In this document: in pieces, positions 50,205-58,720 of the stretch
Layout of the letters: each line of letters opens with the position of its first letter
Numbering within the stretch: position 1 is the first letter of the stretch
Assembly: GCA_964647905.1 (NCBI GenBank)
Contig: CAZYJR010000016.1
Location: forward strand, 1-64,000
Length of the DNA: 64,000 bases
DNA from: CAZYJR01 sp964647905
GTDB lineage: Bacteria > Desulfobacterota > DSM-4660 > Desulfatiglandales > HGW-15
Reading direction: 5' to 3'
The notes under the pieces: generated by a model
The model's input: the letters and a program-made list of their open reading frames with translations, nothing else
What the model was told of the DNA's origin: nothing
The model's database searches: none
Program-made: the position numbers and the translations under genes

Positions 50205-50459
50205 ATGGAAATGGAAATTTCAGGTGCGGACATTATTCAGGCAGCGGCGTTCTTGGGAGCCGGCCTGGCCATGGGTCTGGGCGCCATCGGCCCGGGCGTG
50301 GGCGAGGGATTCGTTGGAGGAAAGGCCTGTGAGGCCATCGGGAGAAAACCCGAGGAAGCAGGACTGTTGACCAGGACAATGTTGGTGGGACAGGCGGTTT
50401 CCGAATCCACCGGGATCTATTCCCTCGTGGTCGCCCTATTGCTCTTGTTCGTGGTTTAA
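50205..50459 (+). CDS. atpE: ATP synthase F0 subunit c, single hairpin
   Basis: The 84-residue c subunit has GAIGPGVGEGFVGGKACEAI in helix 1 and MLVGQAVSESTGIYSLV in helix 2. The ion-binding Glu is E67, followed by Ser; helix 1 has E34 where Ilyobacter-type sodium rings have Gln. This two-carboxylate pattern with ES resembles the sodium-type ring of Fusobacterium. The ATG at 50205 follows CAGGAGGAT. It lies 47 bases after the four-hairpin gene and probably contributes most functional sites if the ring is mixed. Confidence 0.95.
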   Translation: MEMEISGADIIQAAAFLGAGLAMGLGAIGPGVGEGFVGGKACEAIGRKPEEAGLLTRTMLVGQAVSESTGIYSLVVALLLLFVV

Positions 50460-50483
50460 CTCTATTTCAAGCGGTACTTAATC

Positions 50484-50915
50484 ATGATTAGCATCAATGC
50501 AACGCTTGTTGTTCAGGTGCTCCAATTTCTTTTGATGGTGTTCATCCTGAATCGCCTCATGCTCCGGCCCATCATGCGCCAGATACAAGAGCGTGAGGAG
50601 CATATAACCCGGGCGAAAAAGGACTCCGAGGCCATGGCCGCCAAGGCCGAGGAACTGGCCGCCAAACGCGCCGCCATTGAGGCCGAGGCGAGAAGAAAGG
50701 CGGCCAATGAGCGCTATGAGCTGAAGCGGCAGGCCTCGGAGGAGGCCGAAGGTATTTTCGAGGAAACTCGAAAGGAGGTCGCCGCTATCCGGGAGAGGAT
50801 CAACCGTGAGATTCAAGCCCAAATGGACAGGGCTGTTGACGCCCTGAACCAGGAGGCGGCGGGCCTGGCCGTGGAGATCGCTCAGAAGGTCGCGGGGAGG
50901 AGAATGAGCAATTGA
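50484..50915 (+). CDS. atpF: ATP synthase F0 subunit b
   Basis: The 143-residue protein has one N-terminal membrane helix (LVVQVLQFLLMVFILNRLML) followed by a long charged coiled coil (REEHITRAKKDSEAMAAKAE and onward), as in the stator b/b' subunits. It ends VAGRRMSN and its stop overlaps the next gene. Together with the second b-type subunit downstream it forms a heterodimeric peripheral stalk. It is the shorter b' type. Confidence 0.92.
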   Translation: MISINATLVVQVLQFLLMVFILNRLMLRPIMRQIQEREEHITRAKKDSEAMAAKAEELAAKRAAIEAEARRKAANERYELKRQASEEAEGIFEETRKEVAAIRERINREIQAQMDRAVDALNQEAAGLAVEIAQKVAGRRMSN

Positions 50916-51532
50916 GCCTGTCAGCGAGACGGATGTTGAGGGTATCCCTGTTGGGATTGGGCCTGATGGCGGTCTGCCTCTGGGCCGTTCAAGGGGAGGC
51001 GTGGGCCGCCCAAGAGATCAGCGATGCGCGGAAGATCTGGGACACGGTCATGCGGTGGGTCAACTTCGGCATCCTGGTCTTTTTTTTCATGAAGTACGGC
51101 AAGCCTGCATTGGCAGAGTTCCTCCAGAGCGAGACGTCCAAGGTCAAGAGGACCTTGGACGAGATCAACAGCCAACTCGCAGAGTCCAATAGCCGTGTGG
51201 AGGAAGAGTCAAAGAAGCTGGAAGGAATCGACGAGCAACTCAAACATGTCCGGGAGAGCATCCTGGAGATGGGGGAGAGAGAGAAGAATAGAATCCTGGA
51301 GGACGCCCGCAGGGCGGCCGATCAGATGATCCAGGGCGCACAGGACGAGTCTCAGACCAAGCTTGAAATGGCAAAGAGAAGGCTGAACGACCAAATGGTG
51401 GAAAGGGCCTTGTCCCTTGCCGAGGACAAGTTGAAAGAGGCCTTCACCCAAGAGGATCACGAGAGATTGCTTGTGGGCTTCACGTTTGGCTTGGAAAAGG
51501 CCGACTCCGATAGGCCGTCAACCGCTGTATGA
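50912..51532 (+). CDS. ATP synthase F0 subunit b, second copy with signal-like N-terminus
   Basis: The 206-residue b-type subunit begins with a hydrophobic signal-like stretch (LGLGLMAVCLWAVQGEAWAA), then a membrane segment (RWVNFGILVFFFMKYGKPAL) and a long coiled coil. TTG at 50912 overlaps the previous stop and has GGAGGAGA about ten bases upstream; the ATG at 50933 is an alternative. The signal-like leader is common in deltaproteobacterial b subunits. No F1 genes (delta, alpha, gamma, beta, epsilon) follow; the next gene is on the other strand. Confidence 0.9.
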   Translation: MSLSARRMLRVSLLGLGLMAVCLWAVQGEAWAAQEISDARKIWDTVMRWVNFGILVFFFMKYGKPALAEFLQSETSKVKRTLDEINSQLAESNSRVEEESKKLEGIDEQLKHVRESILEMGEREKNRILEDARRAADQMIQGAQDESQTKLEMAKRRLNDQMVERALSLAEDKLKEAFTQEDHERLLVGFTFGLEKADSDRPSTAV

Positions 51533-51557
51533 TCCGGCCCGAGGACCCTGGGCCCGC

Positions 51558-52940
51558 CTAATCACCGGGAATCGAGTAGCGACCGAGCTTCTCGTAGAGT
51601 GACTTCCGGGATATCCCCAGTCTGCGGGCGGCGAGGCTCTTGTTCCCGTCGCATTTGTCCAGCGTCCTCTTGATCAGCTCCGCTTCCATGTCCTTGATGG
51701 TCACTCCTTCCGGCGGGAGCTCACCGAGAAGTGAAGGGGCGTCCGGTCCGGCCGCTCCCTCCCCAGTGGGCTCCCCATCGGCCAGGTCCGAGAGTTTCAA
51801 GGAGTTTCCCTTGCACATTATCACCGCCCTGGCGATGGAGTTCTTGAGCTCCCGCACATTCCCGTGCCAGGGCTGGGTGATTAGGAAGTCCATGGCCTCG
51901 GGAGCAACTCCTTCGACCCTCTTGCCGTACTGCTCCGCGTAGAGCCGGACAAAGCGCTCTGTGAGGAGGGGGATGTCTTCCTTGCGCTCCCTCAAGGGCG
52001 GGAGGCGGATGGCTATGACTTCGATCCGATAAAGGAGGTCCCGCAGAAAACCGCCTTCACTGATCAGTTTCTTGAGGTCCAGATTAGTGGCGGCTATGAT
52101 TCTGACATCAACCTGCTTGGACTCCACTCCTCCCACCGGTTCCAGCTTCCTCTCCTGAAGGAAGCGCAGGAGCTTGCTCTGGAGCCTTAGGCTCATGTGA
52201 CCGATCTCGTCAAGGAACAAGGTGCCGCCGTCGGCTATCTCCAAGCGCCCCTTTTTCCTGGTGCCGGCGCCTGTGAATGCGCCCTTGACATACCCGAAGA
52301 GCTCGGCCTCCAGGAGGGTCTCGGTAAGGGCTGCGGAGTTGATGCAGACCAGATTGGCCTCACGCCTTTCGCTCTCATTGTGAAGGGCGCGGGCCAGGAG
52401 CTCCTTGCCCGTGCCGGTCTCGCCGTAAATCATGACCGAGGCATCGGTTGCCCCCACCGTCCTGACCATGTCGAAGATTTCCTGCATCCTGCCGCTGCAG
52501 CCTATGATGCCGTGAAAGTCTCGATCCCCTGCAAGCCCCGATTCCAGGGAGCTCAGCCTCCTGGACATCTCGGATTCTCTAATGACCCTTTCCACCACGA
52601 CAGCCAGCTCTTCAAAGTCCAGGGGCTTCATCAGGTAATTGGCCACACCCTCCTTCATCGCCTGCACCGCGGACTTGACCGTACCGTACGCGGTCATGAT
52701 CACGAAAGGAGGCGGGTCTTCCATCTCCTGCATCCTCCGGTTGAGCTCTATACCGTCCATTCCCGGCATTTTCAGGTCCGAGAGCACCAGGGCGATGTCG
52801 GTGTTGGCCCCCAAAAGCGCCAGGGCCTCCTGTCCGGTTCCGGCGCACAGTACCCGGTAGCCCTCGTCCGTCAGGATGGCCGTGAGGACTTTGGCCGTAT
52901 TCTTTTGATCATCCACCAAAAGTATCTTCCTACCGTGCAT
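51558..52940 (-). CDS. NtrC-family sigma54-dependent response regulator
   Basis: The 460-residue protein has a receiver (ILLVDDQKNTAKVL, DIALVLSDLKMPGMDG, LMKPLDFEELA), an AAA+ domain with Walker A GETGTGKELLARALH and the GAFTGA loop, and a Fis-type HTH (KSLAARRLGISRKSLYEKLG). It activates sigma54 promoters when phosphorylated by the Cache-domain kinase encoded directly upstream, with an 11-base overlap. The pair is divergent from the substrate-binding-protein genes and likely controls uptake or degradation of the imported compound. It sits 25 bases beyond the convergent F0 operon. Confidence 0.94.
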   Translation of the reverse strand: MHGRKILLVDDQKNTAKVLTAILTDEGYRVLCAGTGQEALALLGANTDIALVLSDLKMPGMDGIELNRRMQEMEDPPPFVIMTAYGTVKSAVQAMKEGVANYLMKPLDFEELAVVVERVIRESEMSRRLSSLESGLAGDRDFHGIIGCSGRMQEIFDMVRTVGATDASVMIYGETGTGKELLARALHNESERREANLVCINSAALTETLLEAELFGYVKGAFTGAGTRKKGRLEIADGGTLFLDEIGHMSLRLQSKLLRFLQERKLEPVGGVESKQVDVRIIAATNLDLKKLISEGGFLRDLLYRIEVIAIRLPPLRERKEDIPLLTERFVRLYAEQYGKRVEGVAPEAMDFLITQPWHGNVRELKNSIARAVIMCKGNSLKLSDLADGEPTGEGAAGPDAPSLLGELPPEGVTIKDMEAELIKRTLDKCDGNKSLAARRLGISRKSLYEKLGRYSIPGD

Positions 52941-54786
52941 CGCTTTCCCCTTGCTGCTCCAGGAACCGCGCCGGCCACTCCACAGTCACCCTGGTTCCTC
53001 CGCCCCGGCGGCTGGCTATGTGTATGGTTCCGCCGTGGCCCTCTACGATACCCAGGCTGAGCGGGAGGCCCAGGCCGGTTCCCATCTCCTTGGTACTAAA
53101 GAAAGGGTCGAATATGTTTTTGAGCTGCTCGGATGCAATGCCCTCTCCCTGGTCACGAATCACTATTCGCGCCCACGGGCGGCCGTCTCCCCTCTCCCCG
53201 TTGCTCCCCAGCCCTGAGGAGAAGTGGATCTCTCCGCCCTCGGGCATCGCATCCATTGCGTTGACCAGCAAGTTCAGGAGCACCTGCTCCATTTGGTCCC
53301 GGTCGACCAGGATAGGGGGTAGTCCGGGGTCAAGGGTGTTGACGAAACGCACTCCCCGGTCCCGTGCCTCGTCCTCGAAAAGCTCCTGTACCGAGCCTAT
53401 CAGCCGGTTGATATCGGTGGGAGCGGTCCTTGGAGTGGATTCCCTGGCAAAGTACAGAAACTCGCTCACAAAGGTGTTCAAACGATCTATCTCTTCGGAG
53501 ACCAGTTCCGTATACTCCTGCACCAGGGGGTCGCCGGGCCTGCGCCTCTTCAAGTGGACTATCGCACCTTTCATTGCGTTGAGAGGATTGCGTATCTCAT
53601 GGGCCACGCCCGCTGACAAGCGACCCAGTGAAATCAGCTTCTCCGAGCGGACCAGCTCGGCCTGGGTCCTGGAAAGGTCCCTGACCATAGAGTTGAACGA
53701 GTGTGTGAGCTCGCCCAGCTCGTCACTGGACCGAACCGGGATCTCCTGGGTGAGATCTCCTTTTGCTATCTTCTGGGTGGCGGCGGCCAGTTCGCGCACC
53801 GGTTTGAGCATGAGGTAGGAGAGCAGGCAGATCCCGCTCACCGCGAACAACAGCGCCGCCAGGACCACCCCCAGCACCCGTGTCCTGATCAGACCGGCCT
53901 CCTTCATCAGCTCCCTGCCGGGTATGGTGGCGGCCAGGGACCACCCCATCCCGGGTATGGGGGTGAAGGCCGCCAGTTTACTCTCCCCCTGGTAAGAGTA
54001 TCGACTCCACCCCGAGAGACCCGCCGACATGTCCTTTACCAGGTTCTCCAGACTGGGGTGCTGGTAATCCCCCGTGCCGAGCTCGTAAGGTCTGAACTCC
54101 GGGTGGGCCAGGCTCCTGCCTTGGCCGTCCACCAGGAATGCATATCCTTCCTCCCCCACCTGTATGTCCCCCACGATCTCCAGAATCGCCTCGTAATCCA
54201 GATCTATCACCAGTACGCCCGCCAGCTCCTGCCAAGCCGTGAATATGGGGGCGGCCCAGTGCATGAGATGGCCGCCGCGGGCATCCGAGTATACAACCTC
54301 GGAGATGTGGATCCCTGTGGCTTTTTTCTCAAGGAGATCAAGGGGAAACGTATCGTCCCGCCCGGTTTGATGATCCCTTGCAGTTGCCTGAAAGGGGCCC
54401 ACTCTGATAAGCTCTTTTCCGCCTGCATCCAGGTAACGAATACGGTAGTAGCTGGGCGCCCTGGCGATGAAGTCTTGAAATATCCTGACGATCTGGTCCC
54501 TGTTGAACCGGGCCTCGGCCTCCAGGCGGAAGGAGCGGGCCAGGTGATAATCGGTCAGCACCGGCAGGGTGGAGAGCGTATTCATATCAACGCGGCAGGT
54601 GTTGAAGATGTCGTCGATACGCTTGGCTGTGGCCCGGACCTTCACCATCTGCTCCTGCCTCACCAGGCGGTTCACCCGCTCCACTGAGGCGTGGTAGGAC
54701 AGGTACCCCACCGTGGCTATGGGGATGCAGACCAGGGGGAGTACGAGCATGAGCAGCTTGAGGGTTATGGTGAACCTGACGTTCAT
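52930..54786 (-). CDS. Membrane histidine kinase with periplasmic Cache domain
   Basis: The approximately 618-residue kinase has an N-terminal membrane helix (LLMLVLPLVCIPIATVGYLS), a periplasmic dCache-like domain at about 40-295 (YLDAGGKELIRVGPF, VLVIDLDYEAILEIVG, GYAFLVDGQGRSLAHPEF), a second helix, a HAMP region, HisKA (SAGVAHEIRNPLNAMKGAI) and HATPase (DQGEGIASEQ, GLGLPLSLGIVEGHGG). Cache domains bind small organic acids and amino acids. The frame is open to 54855, but ATG 54786 (MNVRFTITLK) gives a normal N-terminus. It is divergent from the LivK-like gene 78 bases away. Confidence 0.92.
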   Translation of the reverse strand: MNVRFTITLKLLMLVLPLVCIPIATVGYLSYHASVERVNRLVRQEQMVKVRATAKRIDDIFNTCRVDMNTLSTLPVLTDYHLARSFRLEAEARFNRDQIVRIFQDFIARAPSYYRIRYLDAGGKELIRVGPFQATARDHQTGRDDTFPLDLLEKKATGIHISEVVYSDARGGHLMHWAAPIFTAWQELAGVLVIDLDYEAILEIVGDIQVGEEGYAFLVDGQGRSLAHPEFRPYELGTGDYQHPSLENLVKDMSAGLSGWSRYSYQGESKLAAFTPIPGMGWSLAATIPGRELMKEAGLIRTRVLGVVLAALLFAVSGICLLSYLMLKPVRELAAATQKIAKGDLTQEIPVRSSDELGELTHSFNSMVRDLSRTQAELVRSEKLISLGRLSAGVAHEIRNPLNAMKGAIVHLKRRRPGDPLVQEYTELVSEEIDRLNTFVSEFLYFARESTPRTAPTDINRLIGSVQELFEDEARDRGVRFVNTLDPGLPPILVDRDQMEQVLLNLLVNAMDAMPEGGEIHFSSGLGSNGERGDGRPWARIVIRDQGEGIASEQLKNIFDPFFSTKEMGTGLGLPLSLGIVEGHGGTIHIASRRGGGTRVTVEWPARFLEQQGESDAR

Positions 54787-54864
54787 AGGTCGTTCCCAAC
54801 AGGATCCGGGAGGGCTCGAAGTTTTCAGCATAAGACTCGCCCGGGTGTCTGTCAATCGAGTGCG

Positions 54865-56145
54865 ATGAGGACGCGCAGCTTCAATCCCATATTTGTGTGT
54901 CTGTTACAGGCGGCCGCATTGATTTGCGCCCTATTGCCGGGGCCCGCGCGTGCCGCTGGAGGGGAGCGGATAGTTGTGGGTGCGGCGACCACGTTGACCT
55001 CACTGGAGGGACGCGAGAGCCTGAACGCGGCGAGACTGGCGGTGGAGGAGATAAACCGCTCCGGGGGGGTGAATCTTGGAGGAGGCAAGCGCCTCTTCAA
55101 ACTCGAGATTATGGATATTGCCGACGCCGTTCCGGGCACCCCGCCGGAGATCGCCGTGGCCCGGTTCGAGCGCTTCGTTGTGGAGAAGGACTTGGACGCC
55201 GTACTGGTGGGTTTTTTTCGTTCAGAGGCCCTGCTGGCCGGAATGGATGCCATAGCCCGCCTCAGGATTCCGGTGCTGGGGACCATAGCCATGACAGCGG
55301 CATCCGAGGATATGGTGATGCGCTCCAGAGAATATCGCCACGTATTCAGGCTGGGACTGAACTCCAAGTACCTGGTGGAGTATCTCATAGGGATCATGAA
55401 GTTTTTGAAAGAAAGGTACGGACTGGACCGGGTCTACGTGATGAACCAGGACGTGGCCTGGGCCAGGGCGACCGTCTCCATGATGATAAAGCTCTATCTG
55501 GAGGGCTCGGGTTGGGAGGTCCTCGGGTTGGACGTCTATCCCTCGGGCGCCTCGGACTTCTCCCGAGGCCTGAGAAGGGCGAAGCGGAACCGAGCCCAGG
55601 TGCTTCTGCCGGTCTTTGACATGCCGGAGAGCGAGATCCTGGTCAAGCAATGGAACAAGGTGGGGGCGGACATGCTGCTCTCAGGGTTCATCTCTCCTAT
55701 GGTGGGCCCGGGTGCATGGAGCAAGTTCGAGGGCTCCATCAGCGGCGCCTTGAACGTCGTCTTTGAGCTGGGTAACGCCCCTTCGCAGGCATATCCGCCT
55801 TCCGCATGGTTCTACGAGGCCTACCAAAGACGCTACGGAAAGGCCATTGAAGCGGGACACGGTCCGGCGCCCGCCTATGAATCGGTCTTTGTGCTGGCCG
55901 AGGCCATTGAACGCGCGGGGACGCTCGAACCGGACGCCCTGGCGGCGGAGCTGGAGAAGACGGACCGGCGGGGGGCCATGGGTCGCATCCGTTTTCACAG
56001 AGGCCATCAGGTCATCTACGGCCGCAATCCGGAGGAGGAGTCGCTGGCCTGCGTAATACAGTGGACAAAGGACGGGGCTAGGCGGGTCGTCTACCCCCAG
56101 TCCATTGCCGAGGGCGAGATCGAACTCCCTTCAACACTCAAATGA
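54865..56145 (+). CDS. Branched-chain-type ABC substrate-binding protein (first copy)
   Basis: The 426-residue periplasmic-binding protein of the LivK class has a signal peptide (hydrophobic to about 25, cleavage after PARA-A) and the domain motifs GAATTLTSLEGRESLNAARL, GGVNLGGGKRLFKLE, VYVMNQDVAWARATVSMM, GLDVYPSGASDFSRGL and MGRIRFHRGHQVIYGRNPEE. Such proteins also bind aromatic acids, urea or amides, so the ligand is open. The ATG at 54865 comes right after the divergent kinase gene. A closely similar second copy follows, and the permease genes come after that. Confidence 0.92.
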   Translation: MRTRSFNPIFVCLLQAAALICALLPGPARAAGGERIVVGAATTLTSLEGRESLNAARLAVEEINRSGGVNLGGGKRLFKLEIMDIADAVPGTPPEIAVARFERFVVEKDLDAVLVGFFRSEALLAGMDAIARLRIPVLGTIAMTAASEDMVMRSREYRHVFRLGLNSKYLVEYLIGIMKFLKERYGLDRVYVMNQDVAWARATVSMMIKLYLEGSGWEVLGLDVYPSGASDFSRGLRRAKRNRAQVLLPVFDMPESEILVKQWNKVGADMLLSGFISPMVGPGAWSKFEGSISGALNVVFELGNAPSQAYPPSAWFYEAYQRRYGKAIEAGHGPAPAYESVFVLAEAIERAGTLEPDALAAELEKTDRRGAMGRIRFHRGHQVIYGRNPEEESLACVIQWTKDGARRVVYPQSIAEGEIELPSTLK

Positions 56146-56489
56146 ACCGCTGACGGCTCATGCCGCGTGACACCATTGGTGCTGGTCATGTCACCTTCGG
56201 TAACACCAGGCACAACTACCTTGAAAAATGGCGGTTCTGAGACAGACAGCGCCGAGTTCATAGATCTTTGCCCTTGTCCGGCGTTACGAAAAGAAACACC
56301 TATAAGCGCCCTGCTCAGGGGTGATCCGGGGTTCGGGCCGATGATTCCCGGCTACGAGGGTCGTGCCGAATGAAGGCATGCCTATTGCAGCGGCGCTGGT
56401 GTACCGGCTCCTAATGGTAGGGCCGGGGACCTTGAAACCGAGCGCCTCTTTGCCGGAAGTGCGGGCGCTCATCGAAAGGGAGGTAGGTG
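56146..56489. other. 344-base gap between the two binding-protein genes
   Basis: No coding sequence, tRNA or clear promoter could be recognised in this gap. Short open frames exist but lack ribosome binding sites and recognisable composition. The end of the gap (56476-56489) holds the ribosome binding site AAAGGGAGGTAGGTG of the second binding-protein gene. It may be a degraded spacer left by the duplication that produced the two genes. Confidence 0.5.
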
Positions 56490-57767
56490 ATGAAGCGAAG
56501 TCTCTATGTCTTGTTTTTTGTTACATTCGCCCTGGCCATGGTCCTGGGTGGGAGTGCCCAGCCGGTCCGGGCCCAGGAGCCTGTGATCCTGGGTGTGCCC
56601 ACCTCCTTGGGCTTCCTGGAGGGAAAGGAGGGCCTTTTCTCCGTCAACATGGCGGTTGACGAGATCAACAAGGCCGGAGGAGTAAACGTGGGAGGGGAGA
56701 AGCGGCCCTTCAAGGTGGTTCCCATCGACGCCCGGGGCGCCGAGCCGGGGGTGCCCGTGGCCGATGTCATCCGCGCCCATAAGAAGCTTATCCTCGAAGA
56801 CAAAGCGGATTTTATCGTATTCGGCTCGTTCCGCTCCGAGTGCGCCATCGCCTGCATGGACGTAGTCGCGCAACACCGGATCCCGATGATACTGGGAACG
56901 GCCATGTCTCCCGGCATGGAGGCGAAGGTCAAGAGCGATTACGACAAGTACAAGTATACGTTTCGCACCTGTTTGAATGCGGTCTATCTGATCAAGTACC
57001 TGGGCGGGACCATGGGGTATCTCAACAAGCAGTTCGGCTTTAACAAAGTCTTCATCATGAACCAGGACGTGGCTTGGGCAAGGAAGACAGGTGACTTGAT
57101 GGTCAAGTTGGTTTTCGAAAAAGCCGGGTGGGACGTGGTCGGCAGGCAGACATACCCCACGGGGTCATCCGATTTTTCCGCCGGCCTGATGCAGGCAAGG
57201 GCCAAGGGCGCCCAAGTGATCCTTCCCATATTCGACATGCCCCAGAGCGGCATCCTGGTCAAGCAGTGGAAGATCATGGAGGTGCCGGCGGTAATGGCGG
57301 GCTTTATCTCACCGCTGGCGGGTCCCGGGGCTTGGGATTTGTTTGAGGGCAAGATCGACGGCGCGATGAACTGCATATTCGAGATCGGCAACGTACCCGT
57401 CCCCAAGGTCCCAAAGTCAGTGGAGTTCTACAACAAGTACAAGGAACGATATGGGAACCCCATCGAGGCGGGTCACTCTCCTGCTCCTGCATACGAGATG
57501 GTCTATATCCTCAAGGAGGCCATAGAGAGGGCCGGCACCCTGGACGGTGACGCGGTCGTGGCCGAGATGGAAAAGACCGATCGGATGGGCGCGATGGGCC
57601 GCCTGCGTTTCAACGACGGGCACCAGATCATTTACGGGGAGGACCCCGAAGAGACCGCCATGGGATGTATGATCCAGTGGCGGAAAGGAAAGCGGGTGGT
57701 GGTATACCCCGAGTCGGTTGCGGAAGCGGATATCGTGCTCCCGGAAGGGCTCGAACCTGTGAAGTAA
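56490..57767 (+). CDS. Branched-chain-type ABC substrate-binding protein (second copy)
   Basis: The 425-residue paralogue of the preceding gene has a clear signal peptide (KRSLYVLFFVTFALAMVLGG, cleavage near VRA-QE). It shares VPTSLGFLEGKEGLFSVNMA, GGVNVGGEKRPFKV, VFIMNQDVAWARKTGDLMV, YPTGSSDFSAGLMQARAKGA and MGAMGRLRFNDGHQIIYGED. It is directly followed by livH after a hairpin, so this copy is probably the main partner of the permease. The ATG is preceded by GGGAGGTAGGTG. The ligand is unknown; an aromatic or dicarboxylic acid fits the nearby ligase and glutaryl-CoA dehydrogenase but is inferred. Confidence 0.93.
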   Translation: MKRSLYVLFFVTFALAMVLGGSAQPVRAQEPVILGVPTSLGFLEGKEGLFSVNMAVDEINKAGGVNVGGEKRPFKVVPIDARGAEPGVPVADVIRAHKKLILEDKADFIVFGSFRSECAIACMDVVAQHRIPMILGTAMSPGMEAKVKSDYDKYKYTFRTCLNAVYLIKYLGGTMGYLNKQFGFNKVFIMNQDVAWARKTGDLMVKLVFEKAGWDVVGRQTYPTGSSDFSAGLMQARAKGAQVILPIFDMPQSGILVKQWKIMEVPAVMAGFISPLAGPGAWDLFEGKIDGAMNCIFEIGNVPVPKVPKSVEFYNKYKERYGNPIEAGHSPAPAYEMVYILKEAIERAGTLDGDAVVAEMEKTDRMGAMGRLRFNDGHQIIYGEDPEETAMGCMIQWRKGKRVVVYPESVAEADIVLPEGLEPVK

Positions 57768-57780
57768 ATCTTTTCACTGG

Positions 57781-57823
57781 GCCTCTGTCGGGCGGGGCTG
57801 AAAGCGCTTCGTCCGAGAGAGGC
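57781..57823 (+). promoter_or_regulatory. Intra-operon hairpin between binding-protein and permease genes
   Basis: GCCTCT (57781-57786) pairs with AGAGGC (57818-57823), and inner bases (CGGGCG with CGTCCG) extend the stem. It lies directly after the binding-protein stop. Such a structure typically stabilises the upstream mRNA or partly terminates, giving more binding protein than permease. Confidence 0.55.
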
Positions 57824-57845
57824 ATACTCCCACGGGGGTGAGCAC

Positions 57846-58718
57846 ATGCTCTTAGGGACCCTGGTATACGGATTCGTCAACAGCTCCTTGCTGGCGCTGG
57901 TGGCCCTGGGCTTCAATCTGACCTTCGGGATCAGCGGAGTGGCCAACTTCGCTTACGGGGCCATATACATATTCGCCGGGTTCCTGACCTGGATCCTGCT
58001 CAACTCCCTGGGGCTTCCCTATCTCCTGTCTGTGGGCCTGGCCGTGTTTTGCTCCGCACTCCTTGGACTCCTGATGTACTATGTGATTATTCTCAGAGTG
58101 AAAGGCCTGGCCCTTTCAGAGGTCATGGCCACTTTCGGGCTGGGCCTGGCCATAATGGAGCTCTTCCGCTACTTCGACTTCGTGGGCTTCCGCTACACTC
58201 TGCCCGTATTCGTGGACGGGAGCCTGGTCGTGGGACCGGTCTATATCGATTACCAGCGGCTTATCATCGCCGCAATGGCGGTCGCCCTGACCCTGTTCCT
58301 TTATGTATTCACCCGCCACACCCGCACGGGGTTGGCATTCAGGGCCATAGCCCAGGACGAGCGGACCGCGCTCACCTTCGGGATCGATTCGGACCGGGTG
58401 GGTGCGCTCAGCATGGCCTTCGGCGCGGGCTTGGGGGCGGTCGCCGCCATTGTAATACTCCCCCTGGGCACCATTGCAGTGGAAGGGGGTTACGAGGTCC
58501 TGATCAACGCCCTGGCCGTATGCATAGTGGGAGGCCTGGGGAGCACCGTTGGGATTCTGGTCGCGAGCGTGCTTATTGGGTACGCCCAGACCTTTACGGC
58601 CAACTACCTTGAACCTCACTGGATGATGCTGGTCAGCCTGATTGCCATTGCGTTGATCCTGGTGGTCAAGCCCTCCGGGCTCTTCAGCCACCAGAAGGAA
58701 CTGGAGGAGAGGATCTGA
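57846..58718 (+). CDS. livH: Branched-chain-type ABC permease LivH
   Basis: The 290-residue membrane permease has eight or so helices and the LivH landmarks LGTLVYGFVNSSLLALVALG, FGISGVANFAYGAIYIFAG, RAIAQDERTALTFGIDSDRV (the EAA-like loop contacting the ATPase) and GGYEVLINALAVCIVGGLGS. It forms the inner-membrane channel with LivM. The ATG follows GGGGGTGAGCAC, 78 bases after the second binding-protein gene, and only two bases separate its stop from livM. Confidence 0.95.
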   Translation: MLLGTLVYGFVNSSLLALVALGFNLTFGISGVANFAYGAIYIFAGFLTWILLNSLGLPYLLSVGLAVFCSALLGLLMYYVIILRVKGLALSEVMATFGLGLAIMELFRYFDFVGFRYTLPVFVDGSLVVGPVYIDYQRLIIAAMAVALTLFLYVFTRHTRTGLAFRAIAQDERTALTFGIDSDRVGALSMAFGAGLGAVAAIVILPLGTIAVEGGYEVLINALAVCIVGGLGSTVGILVASVLIGYAQTFTANYLEPHWMMLVSLIAIALILVVKPSGLFSHQKELEERI

Positions 58719-58720
58719 TC

